From Gonatopus flavifemur (lineage: Eukaryota > Arthropoda > Insecta > Hymenoptera > Dryinidae): a stretch of 64,000 nt of DNA. Positions within the stretch are counted from its first letter, which is position 1; each line of letters starts with the position of its first letter. The translations under genes and the position numbers were made by a program. Location: assembly GCA_018340375.1 (NCBI GenBank), contig JAFFJZ010000004.1:34818001-34882000 (forward strand), given 5' to 3'. Shown here one piece after another: positions 22,336 through 34,416 of this stretch. The notes beneath the pieces were generated by a model that saw only the letters and a list, made by a program, of their open reading frames with translations, was not told where the DNA came from and did no database searches.

Positions 22336-23458
22336 GTAGTATCCAGAGCGCGTGCGCCAACGACAACGTTTGCTTCGTTCCGAGATGTACGACTGGGAAG
22401 GGGATTCTCAGTGTTTTTCCGTTACAGCGTTGCCGGTTATTTCTCTCTGGGAGAAGAGAACATAAATAACACAGTGACTCACTCTACGTAGAATGATTTC
22501 ATAGAATTTCAACAACACATTTTTTTATTTCCGTCAAATTTACTGAACAATAATATTTTCGATTAATTATTTGCATATAATACTATCCACTACAAATAAT
22601 ATATAACTATCAATACGCGTTGAGATGATTACAGATATTCAAGTAATTCGCGTTTCACACCGGAAAACATACAATGCTGATGACTCGGAAATCGTACACT
22701 TCAACGTACAAGAGACTGGTAGAAGTGTCGCTTCGTTACTGAGAGCTTGTATAGTTTGGTAAACGTACTTCTCTACAGCAGTACTCGTCGTCATAACGTG
22801 ACCTTTTTTCCCCTCTTTCGCATCTGTTTGTTCCTCTGTATCTCAACCTGCGATAGAACGAACTACTACGCTCTGGATATAACGTATTTGTGATTATACT
22901 CTCTCTTCCTCACAGTAGAAGCCTGTTTGGATGAGGTATTTGTTTAAGATCGAATCCTTTCTTTTTTTCAACGGGAACATGCTCAATACCGTACGATCAT
23001 AGGGATTCTTCTTCTCTGTATCCTTTACTTTTTTTCTTCCACTGGAAGTCGTCGACACACTTTGGATGTTTCATACTAGAAGACTTCTGGCGTCACAAAA
23101 AACCGTGAGAAATTTTTTCCAGAGTCTGTTTGTGTATCAAAAGAAGTTGGGAATTTTGAACATAAAATAATGAAATTGGATCTTTATTGTATATATGTTT
23201 TTTTTCATAATATATTCGAACTATGTCTCCGAAGTGTGTTGAAAACGTATTTGAATTACGATTACTGTCAATCAAATATGTTATCAAGATATTTTCATCA
23301 TCCATTTTTTGCAAATACGTGGATAACTACGATTCCCGGCTGAAATAATAATTCGATGGCTAAATAATTGAGGATGTTATCAATCTGTTTTATTACGGAA
23401 ATCAATAAATTAACGCATTGTGAAAACCGGTAAATCTGATTTCATTTTTGCCACACCC
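22336..23458. other. Non-repetitive upstream region
   Basis: No coding frame. CpG-containing around 22340-22440 and 22700-22870, consistent with promoter-proximal DNA. No repeats recognised. Confidence 0.35.
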
Positions 23459-23460
23459 TA

Positions 23461-23566
23461 CCCATATAGCACAAATGTCTCAGTAATATCTCCAGAATAT
23501 TCTGACAATATTACAATGTCTCCAGAATATTCTGGAGATATTACTGAGACATTTGTGCTATGTGGG
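23461..23566. mobile_element. CCCA-type 2-bp-TSD MITE (106 bp)
   Basis: Ends CCCATATAGCACAAATGTCT and CCCACATAGCACAAATGTCT, flanked by TA. The interior is almost only inverted copies of TCTCCAGAATATTCT. Confidence 0.88.
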
Positions 23567-23912
23567 TATTAGGTCCATTTGATTATTGATTTAGCAACCA
23601 ATGATGCATTCTTGTGAGAAAATCTTAATTCAAAATAATTATCAAGCTAATCCAATATAAAAATACTCGAACAGTTCAGAAACAGTTTTTTGAAAATATG
23701 AGATATATGAGATGGATATCAGCGGAATAAATATTTTATTTGATGTGAAATTGATGAGCTCCTTGAAAAACTACCCCACTGAAAAAATATATTTTGTGTA
23801 TAGTTTGGCAGAAGACAAAATATGTTCGATTTGATATTAGAAGAAATGAGATCTATTTCATGGTTCTCAAAGAATTCTTCTGTAGAAACGAACATTGAAA
23901 TTGAGTATCATG

Positions 23913-24156
23913 CACTGAGAGAAAAAAAATCTTAAACCAAGAAAATATTGGATTGACCGAGTCCAATCCGATATTTTCTTGAATCAAGAAAACCTTCTTC
24001 AAACGAAGAAAACATTCACTCAGTTTAAAGCTATACAACGTGATGTGGAGAAAATTTTCTTACCCCAAGTATGTATCTTATTTAGATAAAAGAAAAATTC
24101 ATATTCTCAGATCAAGAAAATATGTTCTTAGAATTAAGCTAGTTTTTCTCTAAGTG
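23913..24156. mobile_element. CAC-type 2-bp-TSD MITE
   Basis: Ends CACTGAGAGAAAAA and CACTTAGAGAAAAA, flanked by TG. The interior iterates CAAGAAAAT and complements. Confidence 0.87.
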
Positions 24157-24306
24157 TGATTTAAAGATGTATTTCAAAAGCTCTTGATGTTACTTCCCAA
24201 GTAGCAATGAACGTCCAAATGTTTCCCTAGCGATTCCACGATGACCAATTCTTGTTGAAAAAAATGTCCTAAACGACCAACAAGTTACCAAAACCAAGAT
24301 TTTTAA

Positions 24307-24591
24307 CCCTCTAACCGTAACCCCGGTCTCACAGACCGCTATCAAAATTGTATTTGCTCGTAATTTGAACTTTTTTGGTTAAATTGTTTGACATTTCATT
24401 CCTACTCTGCACAGAATTGCTCACTAAGTTTCGTACATAAGCCCACTATCCTACCTCGTAAACATTTCTAATGATCTAAAGAATGTTTTCTTCACTTCTA
24501 ACAACTTTGAATATCTAAAAGAAGGTGATAGCGGTCTGTTAGAACGGGGGTTACGGTTGACGTGATTTTGAGCAAGGTTACGGTTTAAGGG
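24307..24591. mobile_element. piggyBac-like TTAA MITE
   Basis: Ends CCCTCTAACCGTAACC and CCCTTAAACCGTAACC, flanked by TTAA (24303-24306, 24592-24595). Inner inverted copies of ACAGACCGCTATC. 285 bp, non-coding. Confidence 0.87.
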
Positions 24592-24703
24592 TTAACTGAA
24601 ATGTAACCGAAATCTTCGGTCGCTTGTCGGTTCACCCAGATCCGCTAGGGATGTAAGAAATAAGAATGTTCGCAAAATGTACGAATCAAATACGAAGAAC
24701 ATA

Positions 24704-24867
24704 CAGAGGCGGACTGGCTTCGGAATTCTAATGTGGAAAACACACTAACCCACTTTTTACAAGTAAAAACAAAACCACTGAGGATATAAGAAGCCAACAG
24801 CCCAAAATTTAAAAACGACGGCCCACGGGGAATTTTCCACATCTCCCATGAGGCCAGTCCACCTCTG
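24704..24867. mobile_element. Small hAT-like MITE
   Basis: Ends CAGAGGCGGACTGGC and CAGAGGTGGACTGGC. Flanks AGAACATA and AAAACATG match at 6 of 8 positions, consistent with an aged 8-bp hAT duplication. Confidence 0.7.
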
Positions 24868-25040
24868 AAAACATGTAGTGAACGTGCATAGAATGTCGCA
24901 ATGAGACTGTTTTAATGACTTTGGAATATCAGAAAACGGATCAAATTTTGCTACGTAGTTTTGAGGCAACTAAGCAATGGTCTCAAATTTTCAATATGCA
25001 GCAATGAAGTACACTGCTAGGATTCTGCCCTGAATATAAA

Positions 25041-25980
25041 CCCTGGCAAAAAAGTTTCACATAATTTCTCATATGTTCCAGTATTTTTTCATATTTCTTA
25101 TAATTTCTCATATATTTTCATAAATGTCATAAATTTTCATAATTTCTCAAGGAATTGGAACATTTTGTATGACAAATGTTTTCTCATAATAAGTCATAAT
25201 TTCTCATAAATGAAATCATATTATTTCATGTATTTTCATAATTTCTCATAAAATTACAAAAAATTTTTCATAAATATAATGATGACTATGAGATATGGTT
25301 TTTCATAAGAGCTCATAATTTCTCATCAAAAAAGTTACAATTATTCATAAATAAAAGTGTATCATCATATAATTTTCTAATTTCTCAAAAGAATTGCATA
25401 TATGTCTTAATTTCTTAAAAAATTCATACAGTTTCTTCTCGCATCCGTAAATACGAGAAGGATAATATGAAATATCAACACATATGAAAACATAGAAGCC
25501 TGCTGAAGTAACTAATCCAAGTGATCCGGATCACTTGGATTAGCTACTTTGGAAGGTTCCATAGCGTCTTATCAAAACAATAAATGATAAATCTTATGTG
25601 ACTTCATTAACATATGTTTTGGAGAGATTATAAAAAATTTAGAAATTTTAAAAGGGAATTGTTTTTCTTATAACAGCACCTCTTTTTTTGAAAAATGGTG
25701 AGATTTTATTCAAAATTTATGAGAATTTATGAAAAAATATGAAAAATTATGAGAAAAGCATTTCTCATAAGGGTGTTCAAACTCCTTCAGAAATTATAGA
25801 ATTTTATGCAAAAATTATGAGAAAATATGAAAATTTTATGAGAAAATTATGGAAAATTATGGAAACATTATATCTCATAATGATGTTCCAAATCCTTGAG
25901 AAATTATGGGATTTTATGAGAAAATTATGAAAAAAATTATGAAAAAATATGAGAAGTTATGAGAAATTTTTTCGCCAGGG
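25041..25980. mobile_element. CCCTGG-type 2-bp-TSD element
   Basis: Ends CCCTGGCAAAAAAGTTTC and CCCTGGCGAAAAAATTTC, flanked by AA. The left half repeats TTTCTCATAA dozens of times and the right half repeats its complement. A central palindrome surrounds CCAAGTGATCCGGATCACTTG. The small open frames inside are word-repeat artefacts. Confidence 0.87.
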
Positions 25981-26420
25981 AATCCAAAAGCCTAAAACAT
26001 ATTTCTCAACATGGGAAACCAAGTTATAAAAATTATTGACATATGTGGGTTAATATATTTATAATTGTTTGCATGATTTTAAGGAATTATTTGCAGATCC
26101 AATTCCATATTCAAAACTCAATTTTAACAATGTACTTTATGACTGCAGATTGAAGATTTGTGTTGATTGCTTAGTTGTTCAGAAAGTACGTAGCAAAATT
26201 TCGCCCATTGCTCCGAAGGCTCCATGGCTCTTGAACATACTTGACACCTATGATAAAAATTCTCAATAAAGAACCACACAAAACGATAAGTCTTTTCTAT
26301 CATTCTCTATGGGGTTTCTGGATACGGAATTACAATGTCACATCGTTACTACATGATGGAAGTCTGGCGTTTCTCATCGTATTCTATGGAATGCATCATG
26401 AAATGATTGAAGTTATTGTA

Positions 26421-27251
26421 AAATCCCAATAAAAAAACTCCAAAAAATTAAAAAAATAACGCCAAGCACATGAAAATGCGATCAATATCCACAAAAACAA
26501 ATCTATAAACCTATTCTCAACAGAAATTTCATTAAATTTGAAATTTCGATGCAATACAACAGGATATACCCCATCTGCAAAAAAGATGTGAAATCAATAT
26601 GTGCTGCCAAGTACATTTGGTTATCCAAATGGTATGTAAACGATTTTTTGTATATTGTAACTTCAATTGTTTTCAATCCTATGCAAAGTGATTGATGATC
26701 TTTGGAAAATATCATTGTATTGAAAATAAATATAAACTGGAGTAGTGGAAAATTCTTAGCTCTTCTTGTTAAACACTTTTATCATAAAATCTTCATTGGC
26801 CACGCCAAGTGTTCCGCATCGATATGGATTTCAAAACTGTTCAGAAATGACCAACACGTTTGTTTAAAAATAAGTCAGCGTTCTTTCTAGTAGGTATGCC
26901 AAATGATTGAACCTAATTTTTCTTCTACTCCACTTTATATTCATTTTCAATACAATGATGTTTTTCAAAGATCATAAATCACTTTGCATAGGATTGGAAA
27001 CAATTGAAGTTACAATATACAAAAAATCGTTTACATACCATTTGGATAACCAAATGTACTTGGCAGCACATATTGATTTCACATCTTTTTTTCAGATAGG
27101 GCATATCCTGTTGTATTGCATCGAAACTTTAAATGTAATGAAGTTTCTGTTGTGAACGGGTTCATAGATTTGTTTTTTTAGATATTGATCGCATTTTCAT
27201 GTGCATGGCGTAATTTTTTTACTTTTTTGGAGTTTTTTTTTATTAGGATTG
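26421..27251. repeat. Palindromic repeat family, copy 1
   Basis: Arms 26421-26745 and 26927-27251 are near-identical inverted copies (GAAATTTCGATGCAATACAA in one arm). Other copies: 44728-45609 and a partial one at 42122-42345. Non-coding; probably a MITE with long inverted repeats. Confidence 0.85.
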
Positions 27252-28160
27252 CACTTCTTTTTCTGAACAGACCTTCTATTGAAAACGATTAAAAATCAAA
27301 TCCTCATGTCAACTTTGATAGGAACCATAACAATGAAGAAAATGTCCTCAGATTATTTCTATGATATGAAAAACCACTTGGGCTCTCATTATTCATTCAG
27401 CTTGAATGTAACAACAGGAGAGATAAAATTTTTGCAGAGATCATTTGAGAATAAATCGTATCTTCAGTCACACCAGTCAGGCTACTGATAGTTATTCTAC
27501 AAGAACTTTTATGATTTTAAAGTCATTTATAAAATATATGATATTCCGAAATGGTTTACTTTCAAGCACCAGTTTTCCATAAAATATTCGTATCTTTATT
27601 TTTGTTTACTTTCAGAAAATTCTTCTCTTCAATATCATATCTGATCATTAACATCTATTTCTACATATTGCAACTAACACTATTGTACACTAACAGGTCC
27701 TTATTGTTGAATGTAATGTAACAGGTCGTCATTGTTTAGTACATATTAAAAGGAAAAAAATTGCTGTTGAATGAAATTTTCTTCCATTTTCGACACATAT
27801 TTGGGAATACAGACCTGCAGAAGTGAAAATATGTGAAGATGAAAATATTCAACGTTGATGATATCAAAGCATAGAATTATTTGAAAACAAACGTAATTGA
27901 AACTCAAGATAGAAGTTCGTAAGAATGGAAATACAATTCAGCTTGAATGGAACAACTGGAAGGTTCAAACTTTTAGAGAAAATATTTCAGAATCAATTCT
28001 ATTTCCAGCTACATCAATTAGTTTGATCTTCAGTCATTCAAGAACAATATCCGTAATTGTAATATCATTTATAACATATTTAATATTCCAAAATATTCTT
28101 TCTCTCAAATACTCGATTTTCAATTAAACATTGTCCATTAGAGATCTGAACTCTCAATCA
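27252..28160. other. Non-coding stretch
   Basis: AT-rich. Shares fragments with 45620-45750 (GAAGAAAATGTCCTCAGATT), so it is the flank of the same dispersed repeat. No gene. Confidence 0.4.
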
Positions 28161-28167
28161 TCTTAAT

Positions 28168-28704
28168 CACGAAAACCCCTAAAAACTCCAACACAGTAAA
28201 AAATAACGTCAAATCCCAAAAACCATACAAACGTTTTACAATAACGCTTAAAAAAAATCCTTGAAAAAAATACTTCACTCTTTCCGGAAGATTACTTAAT
28301 ATAACAAATATACCATTAAAAAAAAAAGATGTGAAAGGCAACCCTGTTTCGGAATTCGCATCAACCAGCAACACTTGGCGTGGCCGATGGTGGAAGTTTT
28401 TAGCCTTTATTACATGCAAATGAATTTCTATAGAACATTAAACAAGAAGTTTAAATGATATAATTTCATAAAATCTTCTTCGGCCACGCCAAGTGTTACT
28501 GGTTGATGCGAATTCCGAAACAGGGTTGCCTTTCACATCTTTTTTTTAATGGTATATTTGTTATATCAAGTAATCTTCCGGAAAGAGTGAAGTATTTTTT
28601 TCAAGGATTTTTTTTCAAGCGTTATTGTAAAACGTTTGTATGGTTTTTGGGATTTGACGTTATTTTTTGCTGTGTTGGAGTTTTTAGGGGTTTTTGTAAG
28701 ACAT
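28168..28704. repeat. Near-perfect ~220-bp-arm hairpin
   Basis: 28168-28388 and about 28482-28704 are almost exact inverted copies, separated by ~95 bp (AACACTTGGCGTGGCC at the inner edge). The match is closer than for most palindromes here, suggesting recent origin or conversion. It is distantly related to the 26421 family. Confidence 0.85.
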
Positions 28705-29665
28705 TTGTATGTTTTGTGGAATTCTACTTTTTTTCACTTTTTGGTATCTATATATACGAGCAGAACGATACGCTTGTTCTATTTATTTTTTGAATACAAT
28801 AATGCTTTTTCGAAAATCATAAATTACCTTCAATACAGTTAAAACAAACTGAAGTTACAATATACCAAAAATCTTTCACATATCCTTTGGATAACCAATG
28901 TAATTGGTCGCTCATATTGATTTCATATCTTTTTTTTTCAAATGGAGCATATCCTTTTATATCCCCTCGAAATTCTGAATGCAGTGGAATTTTCCTTTGG
29001 AATGTGTTTTTAGATTTTTTTATTCTTTGTTTTTGGGATTTTCATGTACTTGGCGTTATTTTTTTACTTTTTTGGAGTTTTTTTGGGGGATTTCACTTCT
29101 TTTTCTGAATATGCTTCCAACTGAACCCAAATAAAAATGAAATACCCCTGTCGAGTTCATGGCAATCGTAGGAATGAAGGAAATGTCCTCAGATAACTTA
29201 TGTGATATAAAAATCCACTTGGATTTCCATCAATCATCTCATCATTGGACGGCAATAGATTATCGGAATAAAGAATGAAGAAAAGAAGGGAAGAAAAGCG
29301 AATTCCCTTGAACGAATATACGTGTGAAGACTTCCGAAAACTAAATTTTCCTTGACTGATAAGTTGGCGCTCAAAGCAGCTCAAAGCAGCTCACAGCGCT
29401 CAAAGTAGCTCACGCCGCTCAAAACAGCCCACGATATTGTGCTGAACATGTCTTGTGCGGAAATTTCCAGTGTTTTCAAGAAATCATTGTAAGAAAATCG
29501 AAACAACATAGATCTTACAGACAGAGGGAACTTGCGTACAATATATTCAAGGTATCCAACAGAAATTTTTTTTGCAAGATAGAATTTGTACTGTTTAGCA
29601 TGAAGCTAAAAATAGGTTTCCAGCAAACATTTTTCGGTCACTCTTTTGAATCATTGTGAAAAGTA
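28705..29665. other. Repeat-derived flank, no gene
   Basis: 28830-29110 is a diverged relative of the right arm of the 26421 family. An 11-bp-like tandem of GCTCAAAGCA(G) lies at 29370-29430. Nothing coding. Confidence 0.45.
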
Positions 29666-29924
29666 GCAGATAGCAAAAGTTCCAAGAATTAGATCTCATT
29701 GAATTCTTTCGTGACCACAAAACGAACTATTGAAATGTCAGCAGAATAGGGTCCTTGGAGAATTCAAATCGCCTTTTGTCATACTGTATATTGTACTGTA
29801 TATAGTATGACAAAAGGCGATTTGAATTCTCCAAGAACTCCATCCTACTGACATTTCAGTGATTCATTTTGTGGTTCCAGAAGGATTCAATGGGATCTAG
29901 TTTTTGGAACTTTTGCTATCTGGG
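29666..29924. mobile_element. CCCA-type fully palindromic MITE
   Basis: Ends GCAGATAGCAAAAGTTCC and CCCAGATAGCAAAAGTTCC, flanked by TA. Self-complementary throughout; the central stem 29753-29824 is essentially perfect. Confidence 0.87.
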
Positions 29925-30335
29925 TAAAGAGATGTCAAATATTTATCATGCAACAAAAATATATACCTTCAAGATATCAGATTGGAGACACTTTCTAGTA
30001 CTGTACCAGACATTTTTCAGAATTTTGTGAAATATCCATCGAAATCATTCGAAAAAATTTTTCAAGAATATTTGGTTCGTTATGGTATTATAAAAGTATT
30101 CTATATTCTTCAAAACTGTACAATATCACAGTAATTGAATTCTAATTTTATGATGAAGCGAAATTATTGCTTTTCAAAGAAATATATATACGAGTCTTTA
30201 GCATTGCGTGGCCAATGTCGCTCTTCAACTTGCAGATCATGAATAAATATCCACTTTGTACCTTTACTTCGTAACATGCATGTGAAATTATCTTCAGAAA
30301 TATTTTTACCCTGATGAAAAACAACAGCTATAACT

Positions 30336-30990
30336 TTATAAAAGTGTTGTGCAATTATAATTTTTGAAGTTGGTAACGTTTATATTTTCTACCTTTGTTG
30401 CTTCAACATTATTGTGATTAAACATCATCAATTGCACAATTACATATTGTTCTGACGCTGTTATAAATGATTTTTTAGTTTTATGCAAGTTATTACAATT
30501 GCCACAAGAATCTTCAAAAATTTTCGATGTTGCAAAATTGAACTTGAATATTTCTTGAAACTCAAATGATTTTTGTGAAATTGGAGGTAGCCCAAGACGT
30601 GTAACACAATGTGTACCAACAATATTTTCGGTATATTCACATTTCGTACACTCCGTTAAGGTAGTTATTTGATGCTTCACTGAATTTTTAATAGCCATTG
30701 AATTTTCGCAAATAGAAGCGATGAATTCTCCTGCATCTTGTGAGTGATTATGCAAGTATTGTGGACCTGCAAGCTGTTTTAAAGCTATGATATCAAGGTT
30801 TCTTTTGCGAATTGTAGTTCTGAATTGAAATATTTATGATGTCATTGGGGTCAGATAAAAAAAATTGTTTTGTCTTAGAAGCACAGTACAATATACCCTG
30901 CATTACTGCATTCAAATAAGAAGAAACACCGTCAACAATAGGAAGACCCATTACGTTTAACGCGTGAATTTCTGTTGATTCTTCATCAAT
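30336..30990 (-). pseudogene. Ubiquitin-specific-protease-like fragment
   Basis: Reading on the minus strand from about 30990, the segment GLPIVDGVSSYLNAVMQ matches the position of the USP cysteine box (normally G-N-T-C-Y-x-N-x-x-x-Q), but the catalytic Cys is Ser. After a frameshift near 30810 the second conserved block follows (QLAGPQYLHNHSQDAGEF, like the USP QQDAxEF motif). Two C-x2-C pairs (CTKC, CGNC) come next, as in the USP fingers domain. The frame ends at 30336 without the His box. Real USPs are about 300 residues or more in this domain; here fewer than 220 remain. Frameshift, lost nucleophile and truncation make it a dead fragment. It could be a host gene relic or cargo of an unrecognised element. 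Confidence 0.7.
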
Positions 30991-31059
30991 ATTTTGGCCC
31001 CTGGATCATATATTATCCAATATCCTTATTCCTGAGTACCCAGGTGAAAAAGTTTTTTC

Positions 31060-31590
31060 AGTGAGTAAATTCTTTGAGTAAAATTACAGGTGGATTAAGA
31101 AAAAGTAGAAAGGATGCAGGTTTACTATACATCTGTATGTTACTTACCACCACGATCAATATCATCAGGTAGCGTAGAAGGAAAATGAAGAAAAGGCAAG
31201 AGTGCAGTGGATATACCACAGGTCCTTGCGTTAGGTACACTATTATCAGATTCTTCCAATAGAATCACAGGTAGATGAAGAAAAAGCAAGAAGGATGCAT
31301 GTCACCATACATCTTTGTTCCACAATGATCAATGTCATTAGGCAGCGTCATAAGAAAATGAAGAAAAGGCAGAAGTGCAGTGGATATACAAGTCCTTGCA
31401 TTGAATAATACCACTATCAGGTTCTTCCAACAGAATCATAGGTGGATGAAGAAAAAGCAAAAAGGATGTAGATGTACCATAGATCTGTACGTTAAATCCT
31501 ACCATGATGATTAGGTAGCGTTGAAGGAAAATGCAGAAAAGATAGGAGCGCCGTGGATATATCACAAATCTTTGCATCGGGTGCATTCCA
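31060..31590 (-). repeat. ~170-bp satellite block
   Basis: Three diverged tandem units carrying GATGAAGAAAAAGCAA(G/A)AAGG and the complement of CCTTTTCTTCATTTT. Other pieces in the opposite orientation: 32290-32384, 32874-32941, 33987-34416, 34791-34890 and 39944-40170; copies on both strands flank 38.7-39.1 kb. Non-coding. Confidence 0.8.
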
Positions 31591-32290
31591 CTGACCAATT
31601 GACGAATGATTAGAGAGACTGTTTAGGATCAACTCAACGAAAATTGAGCAGATACAATATTCTGATTATAGAAATTGTTGCAGAACAACTACAGGTCAAC
31701 TTGACTGATGTGACTGGATGTGACAATTCATTCTGAATGTTTTCTTCCAAAGTTCCATCTTTTCAGTTGTTCCATTCAAGCTGGATTATATTTGTGTTCT
31801 TACAAACCATCATTTTTATCTTTACTTATCTTGGTTTTGGAATGATTCAATTCTCAAATATCATGGATTTTATTAAATTGTCATAGAGTATTTTGGGTTG
31901 AGAGATTTAGTAACTCTAGGATCCATGAAATGTTCAAAATGTATTCAAAGTGATTCATGATCATTAAAAAGCAATATTGTATCAAATATCCAAACCATTT
32001 AATATTCATGATATTTGAGAATTGAATCATTCCAAAACCAAGATAAGTGAAGATAAAAATGATGGTTTGTAAGAACACAAATATAATCCAGCTTGAATGG
32101 AACAACTGAAAAGATGGAACTTTGGAAGAAAACATTCAGAATGAATTGTCACATCCAGTCACATCAGTCAAGTTGACCTGTAGTTCTGCAACAATTTCTA
32201 TAATCAGAATATTGTATCTGCTCAATTTTCGTTGAGTTGATCCTAAACAGTCTGCGTAATCATTCGTCAATTGGTCAGTCAAGTGCATCC
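31590..32290. repeat. ~280-bp-arm palindrome between satellite blocks
   Basis: Arms about 31590-31870 and 32010-32290 are inverted copies (GACCTGTAGTTCTGCAACAA near 32170). The satellite on both outer sides is inverted as well, so the symmetry continues beyond these arms. Confidence 0.8.
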
Positions 32291-32384
32291 GATGCAAAAA
32301 TTTGTGTTATTCCCACGGCGCTCCTGTCTTTTCTTCATTTTATTTCAACGCTACCTAATGATCATGATGGTACGTGAGATACAG

Positions 32385-32873
32385 CCCTCGTGGGAATCCC
32401 AATTTTGAGAGTTTTTCAAAAATGCTCAGAATATTCTCAGAGATTTTCAGAATTACTTGAGTTTTGTGGAGACTTGCAGAGATTTGTAGAAAACGTCCGA
32501 ATTTTGAGAGTTTTACAGAGATTCTCAGAAATTCTCAGAGAAATATTTCCACTAGGTATCCTTTAATGAGGGATCGGACAATCAGTCACCATTAGTGGGA
32601 TACTTCCGGTTTTTTCTATAGTTTAGTTAAGCATGCATAGTGTATGTTATTTTATTAAAATCATTTTTCTCAAATGTATTTACATGCTTTGTTCGAAGAA
32701 TGTTTCAGATTCACTTAATTGTAAGTATTATACATGAATAAGCTGACTTTAAATATGTATCTCGAATATTTTCATAAATATCAGTACCTATCCCACTAAT
32801 GGCGGCCGACCAATCCGTAATCAGTAGTTGATTGTCCGATCCCTCATTAAAGGATCCCCAATTTCCACCAGGG
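32385..32873. mobile_element. CCCTGG-type 2-bp-TSD element in satellite
   Basis: Ends CCCTCGTGGGAAT and CCCTGGTGGAAAT, flanked by AG. The satellite copy near 34094 reads ATACAGATGTAT with no insert. The left half iterates TTCTCAGAGATT. A nested inverted repeat (TCCTTTAATGAGGGATCGG, about 32562-32857) occupies the right half. Confidence 0.78.
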
Positions 32874-32941
32874 AGATGTATAGTACATCTGCGTCTTTCT
32901 TGCTTTCTTTTCACATACCAGTGATTTTATTGAAAGAATCT

Positions 32942-33986
32942 CCCAACTAACATTCAGACATCTTAAAGATATCTTTAAGAAGTCTCAATGCGTTTGTAAG
33001 AAGTCTTAAAAAACATTCTAAAAGATACCGAAACGAATCCTAAAAGATGTCTTATGAAACACGTATAGAATTCGAAAAGATATCTTGAAGAGTTCTTAAA
33101 GATGTCTTGGAGAATTCATAAAAACGTCTTGGAAGACTCTTGAATTTGTTCACAAAAAAAATTCTTAACCTTTTCTTTTTCCTTTCCCTCCTGTTTCTTC
33201 AACTGCTCTCGCGTTCCGATAAAGTTTACCTGATTTCGACCCTTGTTGTTACGGGAATCGAACCCATTCACTTGACGATATATTTACGCCTCAGTCACTT
33301 GAGCTATACGTACAACATGGTAGAGACGCCCATAATTGGCAATATGACATAATGAAATATGTCAGCGGTGTCCAGTTTCAAAGTGAAAATGATCTTTTGA
33401 ACAAACTGTTATCACATGAATAAATATCAAAAGAGTTGAATGTAATTACAAATAGGAAAGATGAATGAATTTAGTGAAACATATTTAGAAATCAATTCTG
33501 TGTTCTAGTAGTCGTTAATATTTCGTGAATACCGCAGATTCTTCCTAAAGTATTTCTGACGAATTGTTGTGAAGTGGATATTCGGTAATTTTATTGTGCA
33601 CGTCATAAGGCGACAAAATCGTACTTTTTACAAACTTTCAAATTTCTTGATATCTCAATGATTGATTCAAGCTTTTAATTCATGGATATGGAATCACCTC
33701 ATTTGCAATACGATTGTAATAACAGGTACATTCAAAGTTTTATTCTGTGTTATTCATGATCATGTGCTCATATAACCTCAAAGCTGCTGAAAAATTTATG
33801 TTCTTAAACGTGTCTTAATCAAGACATCTTTCCGAAATCTCCTCAAGACTTCTAAAAGATATCTTCAAGAACTCTTCAATAACGTTCTTGAAGACCTCTG
33901 AATCAAGACATCTTTTAGAAATCTTTTACAAGATGTCTTTCCAACACTTCTAAGAGATATCTTCAAGAATTGAAATGTTAGTTGGG
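32942..33986. mobile_element. Long CCCA-type element with tRNA-like module
   Basis: A 1045-bp element with ends CCCAACTAACATTC and CCCAACTAACATTTC, flanked by CT (32940-32941, 33987-33988). The satellite copy at 39950 reads GAAGAATCTGATA, which is the empty site. Both ends are built from AAGATATCTT and AGACATCTT words. A tRNA-like unit sits 303-374 bp from the left end. Confidence 0.87.
33245..33316 (-). ncRNA. tRNA-like pol III module B (72 nt)
   Basis: On the minus strand, 72 nt from GTTGTACG to CGTAACAAC, whose ends pair as an acceptor stem. Box A TAGCTCAAGTGACTGAGG and box B GGTTCGATTCC are present, with a plausible T-arm (ATGGG/CCCGT). The anticodon arm is not convincing. A run of T (minus strand) lies at 33153-33161. 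A tRNA-derived unit, probably not a working tRNA. Confidence 0.65.
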
Positions 33987-34416
33987 CTGATATTAGTATA
34001 CTCGACGCAAGGAACTGTTGTACATCCTCTGCGCTCCTGCCTTTTCTTCATTTTCTTACAAAGCTACCTATTGATATCGATCCTGCTGGTACATGATATA
34101 CAGATGTATGATATATCTGCATCTTGCCTGTTTTTCCTGCATCCACCTGTAATTCTACTCGAAGAATCTAGAGATTTATTATCAATTGAATCCACTTTGT
34201 AATCTGTGATGCAGTTTGATAGTGGTGATAGCAAACTCACAGATCTATGGTGTATTCGCTTCATTTTGTTTCTTTCTTATCCCTCTGAAACACTGCGCAA
34301 AGAATCTGATACCAGCATCGGATAGATCTGTGATATATTCACTGCGCTTTTGCCTTTTCTTCGTTCGACTATGAGGCTACCAAATGAGATTGATAGTGAC
34401 GATAGCTAGCATACAA
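33987..34416 (+). repeat. Satellite units
   Basis: Two to three diverged ~170-bp units (CCTTTTCTTCATTTTCTT, CCACCTGTAATTCTACT). Interrupted at 34417 by a MITE and resuming at 34791. Confidence 0.75.

Noticed and set aside
24190..24300. CCCAAGTAGCAATGAACGTCC looks like a CCCA-type left end
   Set aside because: No complementary right end with a matching dinucleotide could be found downstream.
25739..25930. Open frame rich in Met, Lys and Tyr
   Set aside because: It is a translation of the TTATGAGAAA word iteration in a MITE.
28138..28793. Two similar hydrophobic open frames on opposite strands
   Set aside because: They are the two arms of one hairpin; similarity follows from symmetry, and composition is T/A-rich.
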